Below are positions 9,981 to 18,334 of a DNA stretch of 64,000 bases, piece by piece. Every line of letters starts with the position of its first letter. Within the stretch, counting starts at the first letter, position 1. A program made the translations under genes and the position numbers. Origin of the DNA: [Clostridium] innocuum (GTDB taxonomy: Bacteria; Bacillota_I; Bacilli_A; Erysipelotrichales; Erysipelotrichaceae); assembly GCA_012317185.1 (NCBI GenBank), contig CP048838.1:2728001-2792000 (forward strand), in the 5' to 3' direction. Below the pieces are notes generated by a model. That model was not told the origin of the DNA. It saw only the letters and a list, made by a program, of their open reading frames with translations, and did not search any database.

Positions 9981-11060
9981 CTATTCAGCACTCCTTTCCT
10001 TCATTACATTGCAGAAATCATCGAATATATAGGTACAGTCATCCGCACCCGGTGCTGCCTCCGGCTCAAAGGAGTAAGAGTACAGCGGATAGGTTTCATG
10101 GGTAAAGCCTTCTATGGAGCCATCATTCAGTGCGGTATAGGTGGTGATCAGTCCGGTTCCCTTTATGGAGTCCGGTTCCACCTCATAGCCGTGATTCTGT
10201 GCAGTAAACTCGATTTTCTGTTTCTTCAGATTGCGCACCGGAGAAGAGTTTCCATGGTGACCAACCTTCATTTTTACAACGTTTGCGCCGCATGCAGCCG
10301 CAATGACCTCATGTCCCAGACCGATGCCCAGCATCGGCACACTGCCCAGCAGCTCTTTACAGGTAGCTACCGTTTCCGGAATATCTTCCGGTGCTCCCGG
10401 TCCGCCGCTGTAGACGATGCCATCCGGATGAATGGCCAGAATATCCTGTGCACTCATATTGTAAGGTACGACAATCAGATCACAGCCGCGCATGTTAAAC
10501 TCGCGGATCACGGCAAACTTTGTTCCGATGTCCACCATAACGACCTTCTGCCCACGGGATGGAATCGGGAACGGCTTCACTGTAGATACTGCCTGTACAC
10601 CGTCTTTTGGTAACTCACTTTCCCGCAGCTGCTTCACAATCGCCTCCACATCGGCATCCGCATCCGCCATGATTGCCTTGCATGTACCATGATCTCTGAT
10701 CTTTCTTGTAATTTCACGCGTATCGATATCCGCAATTCCCGGAATGCCCTTCAGCTTCATAAACGCATCGAGTGTCATATCACTGCGGAAGTTGCTCGGT
10801 GTTTCACAGTATTCCTTGACAACAAAGCCGAACATCTTCGGTGAAATACTCTCAAAGTCATCACGGTTGATTCCACAGTTTCCCATGGCAGGATAGGTCA
10901 TCATGACGATTTGTCCATAGTAGGACAGATCGGAGATAATTTCCTGATACCCGCTCATTCCTGTCTGGAAGATCAGCTCTCCCATCTGATACCGGTCGCC
11001 TCCAAAGGCGATTCCTTCATAAACACTGCCGTCTTCAAGAATCAATAGTCGCTTTTTCAT
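9981..11060 (-). CDS. CarA-like small subunit with a disabled glutaminase site
   Basis: A 359-aa homologue of the carbamoyl-phosphate synthase small subunit, collinear throughout. The usual nucleophile motif GICLGHQ reads GIGLGHE: Cys becomes Gly247 (codon at 10320-10322) and the substrate-binding Gln becomes Glu. The usual HPEA reads EPEA, so the catalytic His is Glu332 (10065-10067). The reading frame and the rest of the fold are intact. By family knowledge it cannot hydrolyse glutamine; it may only support CarB, as the small-subunit region does in ammonia-dependent CPS I. It overlaps pyrC by ATGA and precedes carB, so it is co-translated in the pyr operon. It is not a decayed gene: there are no stops or frameshifts. 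Confidence 0.93.
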   Translation of the reverse strand: MKKRLLILEDGSVYEGIAFGGDRYQMGELIFQTGMSGYQEIISDLSYYGQIVMMTYPAMGNCGINRDDFESISPKMFGFVVKEYCETPSNFRSDMTLDAFMKLKGIPGIADIDTREITRKIRDHGTCKAIMADADADVEAIVKQLRESELPKDGVQAVSTVKPFPIPSRGQKVVMVDIGTKFAVIREFNMRGCDLIVVPYNMSAQDILAIHPDGIVYSGGPGAPEDIPETVATCKELLGSVPMLGIGLGHEVIAAACGANVVKMKVGHHGNSSPVRNLKKQKIEFTAQNHGYEVEPDSIKGTGLITTYTALNDGSIEGFTHETYPLYSYSFEPEAAPGADDCTYIFDDFCNVMKERSAE

Positions 11061-12349
11061 TTCAGCAAACCCTCCCTGTTATCGTATACGCAGATTCCAT
11101 CCACAAATGTCTTCACCGCAAAGCCGCTGCAGACAATACCGTCAAACGGTGTGTTTTTTCCCATGGAATAGAATCCCTGTTTCTCTATCTTTCGTACGCT
11201 GTCCAGATCCATCAGTACAAAATCCGAAGCGTTTCCTTCCTTCAGTTTTCCCCTGCGCTCCATTTGAAAGCGTTTGGCAGGCGCCTCGCTCATCCAGTAC
11301 ACCAGCTGTTCCAGCGTGAAGATGCCCTCCTCCTTCACAAAGCGGGTGTACAGCAGTGGAAACGCGGTTTCCAGTGCAACAATACCAAAGGGAGCCTTTT
11401 CCATCCCTCTGCTTTTTTCTTCCTCGCTGTGCGGTGCATGATCGTTGGCAATCATATCGATCGTACCATCCAGCAGTCCCTGAATCAGAGCCTGACGGTC
11501 CTCCTCGCTGCGCAGTGGCGGGTTCATTTTATGATTGGCATTTTCTACTGCCATTTCATTCAGCAGCAGGTGATGTGCCGTTACCTCACCACTGACATCC
11601 AGTCCTTCCTTCTTTGCCCTGCGCAGGGATTCCACACTTTCCTGCGCACTCATATGGCATACATGATAGCGGCAGCCGGTTTCCCTGACAAGTGCCAAAT
11701 CCCGTTGGAACTGTGCATATTCACAGGCACTGGGAATCCCGGTAAGACCAAGCTGTTTACTGCGGATGCCTTCGTGCATGCAGGCATTCGGCTTGCGATA
11801 GCTCATATCCTCGGTATGGGCAACGATGATACCATCAACATCACGGCACTTCTGCATGGCCGCCTTCATCATATCCGCTGTTGCCACACCAACACCGTCA
11901 TCACTGAAGGCATGAATCCCCATGGCGCTCAGTCCTTCCATATCACTCAGCTTTTGACTCGCCTCCGCCTTTGTGATACAGGCATAGGGAATCACATGCA
12001 CACGGCTGTCCTGTTTGATTTTCGCCAGATATGTCTTCATCGTTTCCGTATTGTCCGGATACGGGATGACATTGGGCATTGCCATTATGGTGGTAAAGCC
12101 GCCATGGGCTGCAGCAGCCGTCCCACTGGCAATTGTTTCCTTATGCGTATAGCCCGGCTCACGCAGATGGGCATGTACATCGATCAATCCGCTCAGCAGT
12201 ACACAATTCTCTGCCGGTATTACCTCCTGCGCCAATGCAGGATCGATATGCTTTGCGATTTTCACAATCTGTGTTTCATCAAACAGCACATCCATTATCT
12301 CTGTTTCATTTCCTTTTGTAAGGATGCGGGCCTGCTGAATCAGTTTCAT
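11057..12349 (-). CDS. pyrC: Dihydroorotase
   Basis: Cyclises carbamoyl aspartate to dihydroorotate, using two zinc ions. The 430-aa class I amidohydrolase shows the metal motif DVHAHLREPG, a second histidine region in YHVCHMS, and the C-terminal Asp in NDHAPH. Codon overlap ATGA with carA downstream and a 37-nt gap from pyrB place it as the second gene of the pyr operon. Length and motifs are typical. Confidence 0.97.
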   Translation of the reverse strand: MKLIQQARILTKGNETEIMDVLFDETQIVKIAKHIDPALAQEVIPAENCVLLSGLIDVHAHLREPGYTHKETIASGTAAAAHGGFTTIMAMPNVIPYPDNTETMKTYLAKIKQDSRVHVIPYACITKAEASQKLSDMEGLSAMGIHAFSDDGVGVATADMMKAAMQKCRDVDGIIVAHTEDMSYRKPNACMHEGIRSKQLGLTGIPSACEYAQFQRDLALVRETGCRYHVCHMSAQESVESLRRAKKEGLDVSGEVTAHHLLLNEMAVENANHKMNPPLRSEEDRQALIQGLLDGTIDMIANDHAPHSEEEKSRGMEKAPFGIVALETAFPLLYTRFVKEEGIFTLEQLVYWMSEAPAKRFQMERRGKLKEGNASDFVLMDLDSVRKIEKQGFYSMGKNTPFDGIVCSGFAVKTFVDGICVYDNREGLLK

Positions 12350-12386
12350 AACTGCACCTCTTTTCTATGTATTTTTATGTAGCTTC

Positions 12387-13274
12387 TTATTCAAATTCAT
12401 ATCCCAGTGCGCGTTTGATTACTGCCTTGCGCACAAGAACTCCATTGCTCATCTGCTTAAAGATGCGGCTGTTTTCCGCCTCCACCAGATCGCTGTCGAT
12501 TTCCACACCGCGGTTGACCGGTGCCGGATGCATGATGATGGCATGCGGCTGCATCATGGCTGCACGCTGTTTCGTCAGACCGTAGCGCTCCAGATATTCC
12601 GCCCTGCTCATTGCCATGGTTTCCTTATGACGCTCATGCTGAATGCGAAGCATCATAACAGCATCCGCCCATTGTACTGCCTCATCCACACGCTTGTAAT
12701 AGGCATCCTTTGCGACCCATTCATCGGGACCGGAGAAGGCTACCTCTCCCCCCAGCATACCAAGTGCTTCCTTGATGCTGTTTGCAACACGGGAATGTGT
12801 AATGTCACCAATGACCGCCACCTTAATTCCCTGAAATGTCTGAAATTCCTGATATATGGTAAGCAGATCCAGCAGACACTGGGTCGGATGATTCCCACAG
12901 CCATCACCTGCATTCAGGATTGGAATTCGGATATCTTCCAGCTCTTTGAAGTATTCATCCTGACTGTGACGGATGACCACGGCATCATAGCCGATGCTTT
13001 CAAATGTCTTTACCGTGTCATACAGGCTTTCGCCCTTTTCCACGCTGCTTCCCTGTGCAGTGAAATTTTCCACACAGGCGCCCAGCTGATGCTCCGCGCT
13101 GGCAAATGAGAAATGTGTCCGCGTGCTCGGCTCAAAAAAAAGATTAGCAACCAGCGTTTTACGCGGAAATTGCCAATCTGATTGAGAACTGGAAAAAGCA
13201 GCAGCATCCTCAAGAATGTGAAAAATCTCTTCACTCGTTAAGTCACAGATTTTCAGTAAACTGTTCTTGTTCAT
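12387..13274 (-). CDS. pyrB: Aspartate carbamoyltransferase catalytic subunit
   Basis: Condenses carbamoyl phosphate and aspartate, the first committed step. The 295-aa protein has the carbamoyl-phosphate motif FEPSTRTHFSFASAE, HPTQCLLD, and RIQHERH of the aspartate domain. The ATG at 13274 has GGAGG 7 nt upstream. A longer frame to 13325 runs back through the attenuator hairpin and is not used. No pyrI regulatory gene is present, as in other Firmicutes. First gene of the operon, behind the PyrR attenuator. Confidence 0.97.
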   Translation of the reverse strand: MNKNSLLKICDLTSEEIFHILEDAAAFSSSQSDWQFPRKTLVANLFFEPSTRTHFSFASAEHQLGACVENFTAQGSSVEKGESLYDTVKTFESIGYDAVVIRHSQDEYFKELEDIRIPILNAGDGCGNHPTQCLLDLLTIYQEFQTFQGIKVAVIGDITHSRVANSIKEALGMLGGEVAFSGPDEWVAKDAYYKRVDEAVQWADAVMMLRIQHERHKETMAMSRAEYLERYGLTKQRAAMMQPHAIIMHPAPVNRGVEIDSDLVEAENSRIFKQMSNGVLVRKAVIKRALGYEFE

Positions 13275-13302
13275 ATGCTTTCCTCCTGCCGGTCCTATCA
13301 TA

Positions 13303-13384
13303 AAAGGGTCCGTTTTGATACACAAAAGGACCCTTTCTATACACTTCAGGTTTGGTGTTCGCCTTCATAACCTCTCTGGATTAT
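13303..13384 (-). promoter_or_regulatory. PyrR-binding loop and attenuator of the pyr operon
   Basis: On the minus strand the leader reads ATCCAGAGAGGTT at about 13367-13381, an excellent match to the PyrR-binding loop. It is followed by a terminator hairpin at 13303-13335 (AAAGGGTCC...GGACCCTTT with an inner TTTG/CAAA) ending in TTTTAT, 30 nt before pyrB. An upstream AAAAGGTCCTTT at about 13386-13397 can pair with the 5' arm of the terminator and act as antiterminator. UMP-bound PyrR would favour termination. The pyrR gene is not in the window. Confidence 0.88.
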
Positions 13385-13409
13385 CTTAAAGGACCTTTTA
13401 TCACTCAAT

Positions 13410-13437
13410 ATTTTACCATATATCTGACGTATTGCAA
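13410..13437 (-). promoter_or_regulatory. Sigma-A promoter of the pyr operon
   Basis: TTGCAA (13432-13437), a 16-nt spacer and TAAAAT (13410-13415) on the minus strand, immediately upstream of the PyrR leader. Confidence 0.75.
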
Positions 13438-13681
13438 GATTTTTTTACATGGAGTTCATAAGGATTGGCTTTCCCTGTTCTATATTATATGAAATAAGCG
13501 TTTTCAACGAAATAACATGAATATATCAACTGAGCATTCTACAATAGAAAACAGCAGTTTCACAGATCTTCATATACCACGGCAGTTGCTTAGCTGGCTT
13601 CTCCGCACGATTCGCGAATACGTAATCTCTTAGTTGTATAAACAAAAAGAGAAGACGAAGAAAAGCAGACAGTACATTTCC

Positions 13682-13710
13682 ATGACATGAATGTTAAATG
13701 ATGCTATACT
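13682..13710 (+). promoter_or_regulatory. Promoter of the SdpI-like gene
   Basis: ATGACA, a 17-nt spacer and TATACT, 23 nt before the gene. The 240 nt between this and the pyr promoter (13438-13681) hold nothing I can assign. Confidence 0.6.
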
Positions 13711-13733
13711 ATGCTTGAATAGGAGGTTTTCTT

Positions 13734-14117
13734 ATGGCTTTCTGGTTGTTTATGCTCATCATGAATCTTCTGATCCCCTTTTCCATGATAGGATTTGGCT
13801 TCTATTTTCAAAAGCATCCCCCAAAGGAAATCAATGAACTTTTCGGATACCGCACACCCCTGTCTATGAAAAATGAAGATACATGGAAAACAGCACATGT
13901 ACAATTTGGCAGAGTCTGGTTGATCTGGGGTTGGTTCAGTGCTGCGTTTTCTTTTCCTTGTATGCTGTTGCTGTATGGAAAAAGTGATACAGCATGCGGA
14001 ATCTACGGAGTCATTCTCTGTTTCCTGCAATGTATTGTCCTTCTTTTCACACTGTTTATTGTAGAACGCAGACTGCACAGAATCTTTCATAAGGACGGCA
14101 CTAGGAAACTAAGATGA
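13734..14117 (+). CDS. SdpI/YfhL-family membrane protein
   Basis: A 127-aa integral membrane protein with three predicted helices: residues about 3-24, 61-83 and 88-110. Between the first two lies GYRTPLSMKNEDTWKTAH, the pattern that defines the SdpI/YfhL family (GYRT...S...W..A). SdpI of Bacillus gives immunity to the SdpC toxin, but most members have unknown roles; I see no toxin gene nearby. AGGAGG is 7 nt before the ATG. It stands alone on the plus strand between two minus-strand units. Confidence 0.72.
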   Translation: MAFWLFMLIMNLLIPFSMIGFGFYFQKHPPKEINELFGYRTPLSMKNEDTWKTAHVQFGRVWLIWGWFSAAFSFPCMLLLYGKSDTACGIYGVILCFLQCIVLLFTLFIVERRLHRIFHKDGTRKLR

Positions 14118-14404
14118 TGAATTTCAAATCGCATGCAGGAGGAACTCAGCTTATTGTTTACAGAATGCAGTGAATAAGACACATTAAATATAGAAGTAGC
14201 TGTTTTTTAAAGAAACGCAGGAACAAAAAGCTTATTTCGGACAACCATACGTTCAAGTAAAGCCCATCATAAATGAATCTGTGCTTTTTCATTACTCACA
14301 CAGGTACATATAGAAAACCTTTCTTCATAAAAATTCCTATTCCATAGAGTGAAAAAATTCCATACAATGATCATATATAACCAAATGATATGAATAACCA
14401 CGAT
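14118..14404. other. Intergenic stretch without a recognised feature
   Basis: AT-rich, about 290 nt between the SdpI-like gene and the bidirectional hairpin. No open frame with a ribosome site, no RNA motif and no clear promoter were seen. Confidence 0.6.
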
Positions 14405-14438
14405 AAAAACAGCCCAGGCAACTATCAGGGCTGTTTTT
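14405..14438 (-). terminator. Bidirectional terminator
   Basis: AAAAACAGCCC and GGGCTGTTTTT form an 11-bp stem. The stop codon of the gene at 14425-14853 lies in the loop. The T-run at each end allows it to work in both directions. Confidence 0.85.
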
Positions 14439-14853
14439 CATATCTCGTTTGATCTGGTAGCTCCAGCACTTTATGCAGCAGGTGTTCATTTACCGTCATG
14501 AACTGCTGTAAGCGATGCTGCAGTGTTTCTTCCTTCAACAGCAGCTGATGCAGAATTTCCTGCCGCAAAATCTCATCCTGAAAATCAAATAGAATCTGAC
14601 TGGCTCCCCGCACACCTTTTAATCCCGCTTCATCACTTAGCTGTAAACGGGATACAGAAGCAAGAAATACAAGCTGTGCATCCAGACAGTGCTGCATACT
14701 TTCACTTACTTCCTGCAATACCAGCTTTGCGGCTTTACTTCTTATATATGGATTTCTCTGCAATACGTTTAATGCATCCACTTTTTTCAAGGTGTTCTTC
14801 AGCTCCAGAAGATACAGATGCAAAAGCTGAGCCTGCCGCTTAGCCGTTTCCAT
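14425..14853 (-). CDS. Hypothetical helical protein
   Basis: 142 aa, not recognised. It is predicted almost wholly alpha-helical and rich in Leu, Gln and Glu, with heptad-like stretches throughout (for example residues 1-35 and 90-130), and has no signal peptide or membrane segment. It overlaps the upstream exonuclease-like gene by 14 nt, so the two are co-translated; that suggests a partner role, but nothing more can be said. It ends within the terminator hairpin. Confidence 0.7.
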   Translation of the reverse strand: METAKRQAQLLHLYLLELKNTLKKVDALNVLQRNPYIRSKAAKLVLQEVSESMQHCLDAQLVFLASVSRLQLSDEAGLKGVRGASQILFDFQDEILRQEILHQLLLKEETLQHRLQQFMTVNEHLLHKVLELPDQTRYEKQP

Positions 14854-15802
14854 GCTGCAGCATCCTTTTCAGTATATTCTCCACCATGGTGGCATTGCGG
14901 TAAATGAGCAGATATTTCTTTTCAATGACATTCTCGCCCTGTGTGAAGCTAAGGGCTACACTTGGAATCTCTTCGATATCAATCCGCATAGAAATCTTCG
15001 TCTGCTCTCTTGGAAGCTCTCTGCCATCCAGAAGGATGCTGTCTTTCTGAATATTGATATGGAAATTACGATCACGCTCCTCCCACAGGCGAAACTGTTC
15101 AACAATTTCCGGATACAATCGAACAGGACACTTCAATACGGTATACTGTGAAAAACGCTCCTTCATAATCCGCAGCAGCTTTTCCTGCTGTTTTTGTGCA
15201 ACTTCGCGCTGCTTTGCCAGCTTACGCTCTACGATTTCCTGTACAGCCTTACGGTCCGGATCCTGCAGCAGGGAAGCCTGATGAATCCGCATGAGATCGG
15301 ATGCATCTGTCAGGGCATTATGCTCCACTGCCCCTTCTATCGCATAAGCAGTCTTTAAATCATCCAGTGATAAGGTTGCGGATACCAGCACATTCTGATA
15401 CGTTACCTTTGCTGAAATCTGCTTTTGTAAATCAAGAATTCCTTCAAACAAAGACGGATCGCAATGATGTCGTGCACATTCCTGCAACAGGGTTCTTCGA
15501 TCATCCGGTCCAAAGCTATACATACGGCAGGAAGAAGATTCCATATAGGGCTGCAGCCATTGCATAAACTGTTTTAAAACATCCGGAAAGCTGTTTGCAT
15601 TACGGATATCGCTATCCTTTAAATGTGTCATTTTACGTACCACAGAAGTCAGACGCTGAAAGTTTTTAGGACAGACCAGAGAATAAAAGGTTGCCTCCTG
15701 CGCATCCTTTTTCAGAACCGCCCCTAGGGATACTACCATCTGACAGTACTTCCCATTGATTTTTACTGCGTCAAATTCTGCATCAATATATATATGAACC
15801 AT
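14840..15802 (-). CDS. DEDDh-type 3'-5' exonuclease-like protein
   Basis: 320 aa. The N-terminal 175 residues fit the RNase T / DNA polymerase III epsilon fold: DAEFDA (Asp7-x-Glu9) is Exo I, FGPDDRR gives the middle acidic residues, and HNALTDASD is the Exo III H-x-A-x-x-D pattern. It is therefore probably a nucleic-acid 3' exonuclease. The C-terminal 140 residues begin with a charged helix (about 185-215) and have no match I recognise. The closest familiar relatives are KapD/ERI-like exonucleases. Overlap with the helical protein downstream suggests they act together. Confidence 0.75.
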   Translation of the reverse strand: MVHIYIDAEFDAVKINGKYCQMVVSLGAVLKKDAQEATFYSLVCPKNFQRLTSVVRKMTHLKDSDIRNANSFPDVLKQFMQWLQPYMESSSCRMYSFGPDDRRTLLQECARHHCDPSLFEGILDLQKQISAKVTYQNVLVSATLSLDDLKTAYAIEGAVEHNALTDASDLMRIHQASLLQDPDRKAVQEIVERKLAKQREVAQKQQEKLLRIMKERFSQYTVLKCPVRLYPEIVEQFRLWEERDRNFHINIQKDSILLDGRELPREQTKISMRIDIEEIPSVALSFTQGENVIEKKYLLIYRNATMVENILKRMLQHGNG

Positions 15803-15847
15803 AACTTTACTACCTCATTTATTTCTAGTATGAACAGCTGCCTTCAA

Positions 15848-17080
15848 TTATGCAATCTGAAAGATATAGAACTTCAAATACGATGTTTCCGGTACGTTCC
15901 AGAGGATCGGATGATCGCAGCTCTGCTGTCTTGCCTCAATCTGGCGAAGAGATACGCCTGCTGCCAGCGCCGCCTCATGCAGCATGCTTTTAAACAGACC
16001 CTCATTCATGAAATGAGAACAGGAACAGGTTGCCAGATATCCGCCTCTTGGTAACAGCTTCATAGCAGCAGTATTGATTTCCCGATATCCCTTTACTGCA
16101 TGAGAAATCGTTTCTCTGGATTTGGTGAAGGCCGGTGGATCCAGAATGATCATATCATATACACGCGGCTGTTTTTTCAAAGCCTTTAAAAGATCAAATA
16201 CATCCGCTGTTTCAAAGCTCATCCGCTCCTGTAATCCGTTTATATCCGCATGGTGCTGTGCCATATCAATCACTGTCTGAGAAATATCCACGGCATGTAC
16301 ATGCGCTGCCCCACCCTTTGCGGCATTCAAAGCAAAGCTGCCGGTATGGGTAAAGCAATCCAGAACATGCTTTCCCTTCGCAATGCGTGCAATCGCAGCC
16401 CGATTGTATTTCTGATCGAGAAAAAATCCGGTTTTCTGACCATTTTCAACATCCACATCATAGGAAATTCCATTCTCAACTATGCAGGTAAGACAGCTTT
16501 CCGGATGCTTCGGCAAAACGGAATGCTCATACCAGCCTTTTGTTTTCTCAAGGCCCTCCAGCTTACGGATTCCCACATCATTACGCTCATAGATTCCTCT
16601 GATAGCTACATGATATTCATCTCTCAAAATCTTCACAAGCATGGGAAACAGCATATCCTTTCGCTGCTCCATACCATAGGAGAGTGTCTGCACGACCAGC
16701 AAATCATGAAAACGGTCAACTGTCAGTCCGGGTAAATAATCAGCCTCTCCGAAAATCAGGCGACAGGCATCAAAATCCTCTCCCATAACTGTTGCACGGT
16801 AGCTGATTGCATGCTGCAAACGGCGGTAAAAAAAATCCTCATCGAATCTGTCATTGGCATTACGGGATAGCAGGCGGATACGGATTCGTGAATTTCCGTT
16901 ATACAGTCCGCTTCCCTGATAGCTGCCTTTTTCAGAAAACACATCCACAATATCTCCATTTTGTATATTCGCTTCAAGAGCCAGCACCTCTCCCTCATAT
17001 ACCCAGGGATGACCGCTCTGTAGCTTCTTAGTTCCTTTTTTTGTTATCGTAACCTGTTTCCATTCACGTGTAGTTTTCAT
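15848..17080 (-). CDS. RlmI-like 23S rRNA (cytosine-C5) methyltransferase
   Basis: 410 aa with an N-terminal PUA domain (about 8-80; GHPWVYEGEV), a middle RlmI-type domain and a C-terminal SAM-dependent methyltransferase. Motif I is DCFTHTGSFALNAA, the acidic motif is AVDIS, motif IV is LDPPAF, and the cysteine motif is CSCSHFM. In Escherichia coli RlmI makes m5C1962 in 23S rRNA; family membership is clear but the target base here is inferred. It has its own promoter at 17149-17177. Confidence 0.9.
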   Translation of the reverse strand: MKTTREWKQVTITKKGTKKLQSGHPWVYEGEVLALEANIQNGDIVDVFSEKGSYQGSGLYNGNSRIRIRLLSRNANDRFDEDFFYRRLQHAISYRATVMGEDFDACRLIFGEADYLPGLTVDRFHDLLVVQTLSYGMEQRKDMLFPMLVKILRDEYHVAIRGIYERNDVGIRKLEGLEKTKGWYEHSVLPKHPESCLTCIVENGISYDVDVENGQKTGFFLDQKYNRAAIARIAKGKHVLDCFTHTGSFALNAAKGGAAHVHAVDISQTVIDMAQHHADINGLQERMSFETADVFDLLKALKKQPRVYDMIILDPPAFTKSRETISHAVKGYREINTAAMKLLPRGGYLATCSCSHFMNEGLFKSMLHEAALAAGVSLRQIEARQQSCDHPILWNVPETSYLKFYIFQIA

Positions 17081-17148
17081 TTTCTTCTTCCATTTCCTAT
17101 GTACGGCGACAGCGCATCATACACTAATTCGCTTATTCATATGGACAT

Positions 17149-17177
17149 ATTATAGCAAACGCATACTGATTACGCAA
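17149..17177 (-). promoter_or_regulatory. Promoter of the RlmI-like gene
   Basis: TTGCGT, 17-nt spacer, TATAAT on the minus strand, about 70 nt before the start codon. The 270 nt beyond it (17178-17449) hold only a 38-codon frame of doubtful value. Confidence 0.75.
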
Positions 17178-17449
17178 ACAGAGCAGTGAATGTCCTACCC
17201 CTATCCGCTTTCATTACAGTCACTTGAAACATCAGGAATAACTGGCTGCGTGGTAAATTCTTATGAAAGGGAGCAGATGATGCAAGCAAGGATTCCATCA
17301 ATCCTTTCCGATTTTTTCAAATGGCGAATAAAATCGCAGCATCTGCAGGCATTTCTAAGCTTAATGAACAAGCATTGTGTTCTCCCAGATTAACATTTAC
17401 TTGCAATTGAAAACAACAGCTTATGTTTGCTATTATTTCTGATGGTAGT

Positions 17450-17486
17450 AAAAAAAGTATACAAGAATGAATATGTATACTTTTTA
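17450..17486 (-). terminator. Terminator of the BtpA-PTS operon
   Basis: AAAAAGTATACA / TGTATACTTTTT stem with a 10-nt loop just after the EIID stop, with a run of T on the minus strand. Confidence 0.85.
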
Positions 17487-17512
17487 GCTCAATGCATACG
17501 GTTCATTAACTT

Positions 17513-18334
17513 CTATAATAAACCAAAGAATGTCCCGATACATGCCAGAATGATTAAACATACAAGAATCGTTGTTGTTTTAACGTTTTTCCCCAACAGC
17601 CAATACATGATACCAAAAGCTGTAAGCGGAAGAAGACATGGCATTATTTGATCGATATACGTTTGTATTGGTTCTTTTGCGCCTTTTACACCAATTTCAA
17701 ATGGTATACTGATGCTGACCGTGGATGCTATCATAGCCCCTATAACCATTAAACCAAGGATAGACGCTGCCTTTGTTATATTCTCAATCATACGGCTGTT
17801 CTCACTATCACCAAAAAATTTGACACCGTATTTAAAGCCGGCATGCAGGCAATAATAGCGAGCTAGAAAGCCTGGAATATTGATAATCAATAGAAATGCA
17901 ATCGGACCAATGATACTTCCTTGTTTTGCAAAGGATACTGAAACACCAATCGCAATCGTCAATAAGGTTCCCCAGAAAAAGGCATCGCCAATTCCTGCCA
18001 TCGGTCCCATTAACGATGTTTTTACGGCACTGATGCTTGCTGCATCAAAATTTTCATCCTTTGCATTTTCTTCTTCCATAGCGCCTGTAATTCCCATCAG
18101 CAAGGTTACAAGATGGGGCGTACATGACATGAATTCCAAGTGTCTGCATAACGCATCTGCCATTTTTTCTTCGTCATTGCCATAAAGTCGCTTTAACACG
18201 GGAATCATGGAGTAACAATACATCAAATTCTGTTGACGCTCATAATTCCATGCACTGTCTAATGTACAGGAACGCATAAACACTTTGCGTAAATCACTTT
18301 TTGTCAACTTCGCCTCATTAAAATTCGTTGTCAT
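17513..18334 (-). CDS. PTS mannose-family EIID component
   Basis: 273-aa membrane subunit of a mannose/fructose/sorbose-type phosphotransferase permease, working with EIIC to carry the sugar. Typical N-terminal pattern: LTKSDLRKVFMRSC...WNYERQQN, then HLEFMSCTPHLV, and GPMAGIGDAFFWGTL; hydrophobic segments fill the second half. It overlaps EIIC by 17 nt. It is the last gene of the operon, followed by a strong terminator. It resembles, but is clearly divergent from, the EIID at 32716-33630. Confidence 0.94.
   Translation of the reverse strand: MTTNFNEAKLTKSDLRKVFMRSCTLDSAWNYERQQNLMYCYSMIPVLKRLYGNDEEKMADALCRHLEFMSCTPHLVTLLMGITGAMEEENAKDENFDAASISAVKTSLMGPMAGIGDAFFWGTLLTIAIGVSVSFAKQGSIIGPIAFLLIINIPGFLARYYCLHAGFKYGVKFFGDSENSRMIENITKAASILGLMVIGAMIASTVSISIPFEIGVKGAKEPIQTYIDQIMPCLLPLTAFGIMYWLLGKNVKTTTILVCLIILACIGTFFGLL

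Noticed and set aside
11264..12382. 372-codon plus-strand frame opposite pyrC
   Set aside because: Antisense to a clear dihydroorotase; composition without family features and no ribosome site.
17277..17393. 38-codon plus-strand frame with AAAGGGAG before an ATG
   Set aside because: Short, no homology recognised, no terminator or promoter; the ribosome site alone is weak evidence.
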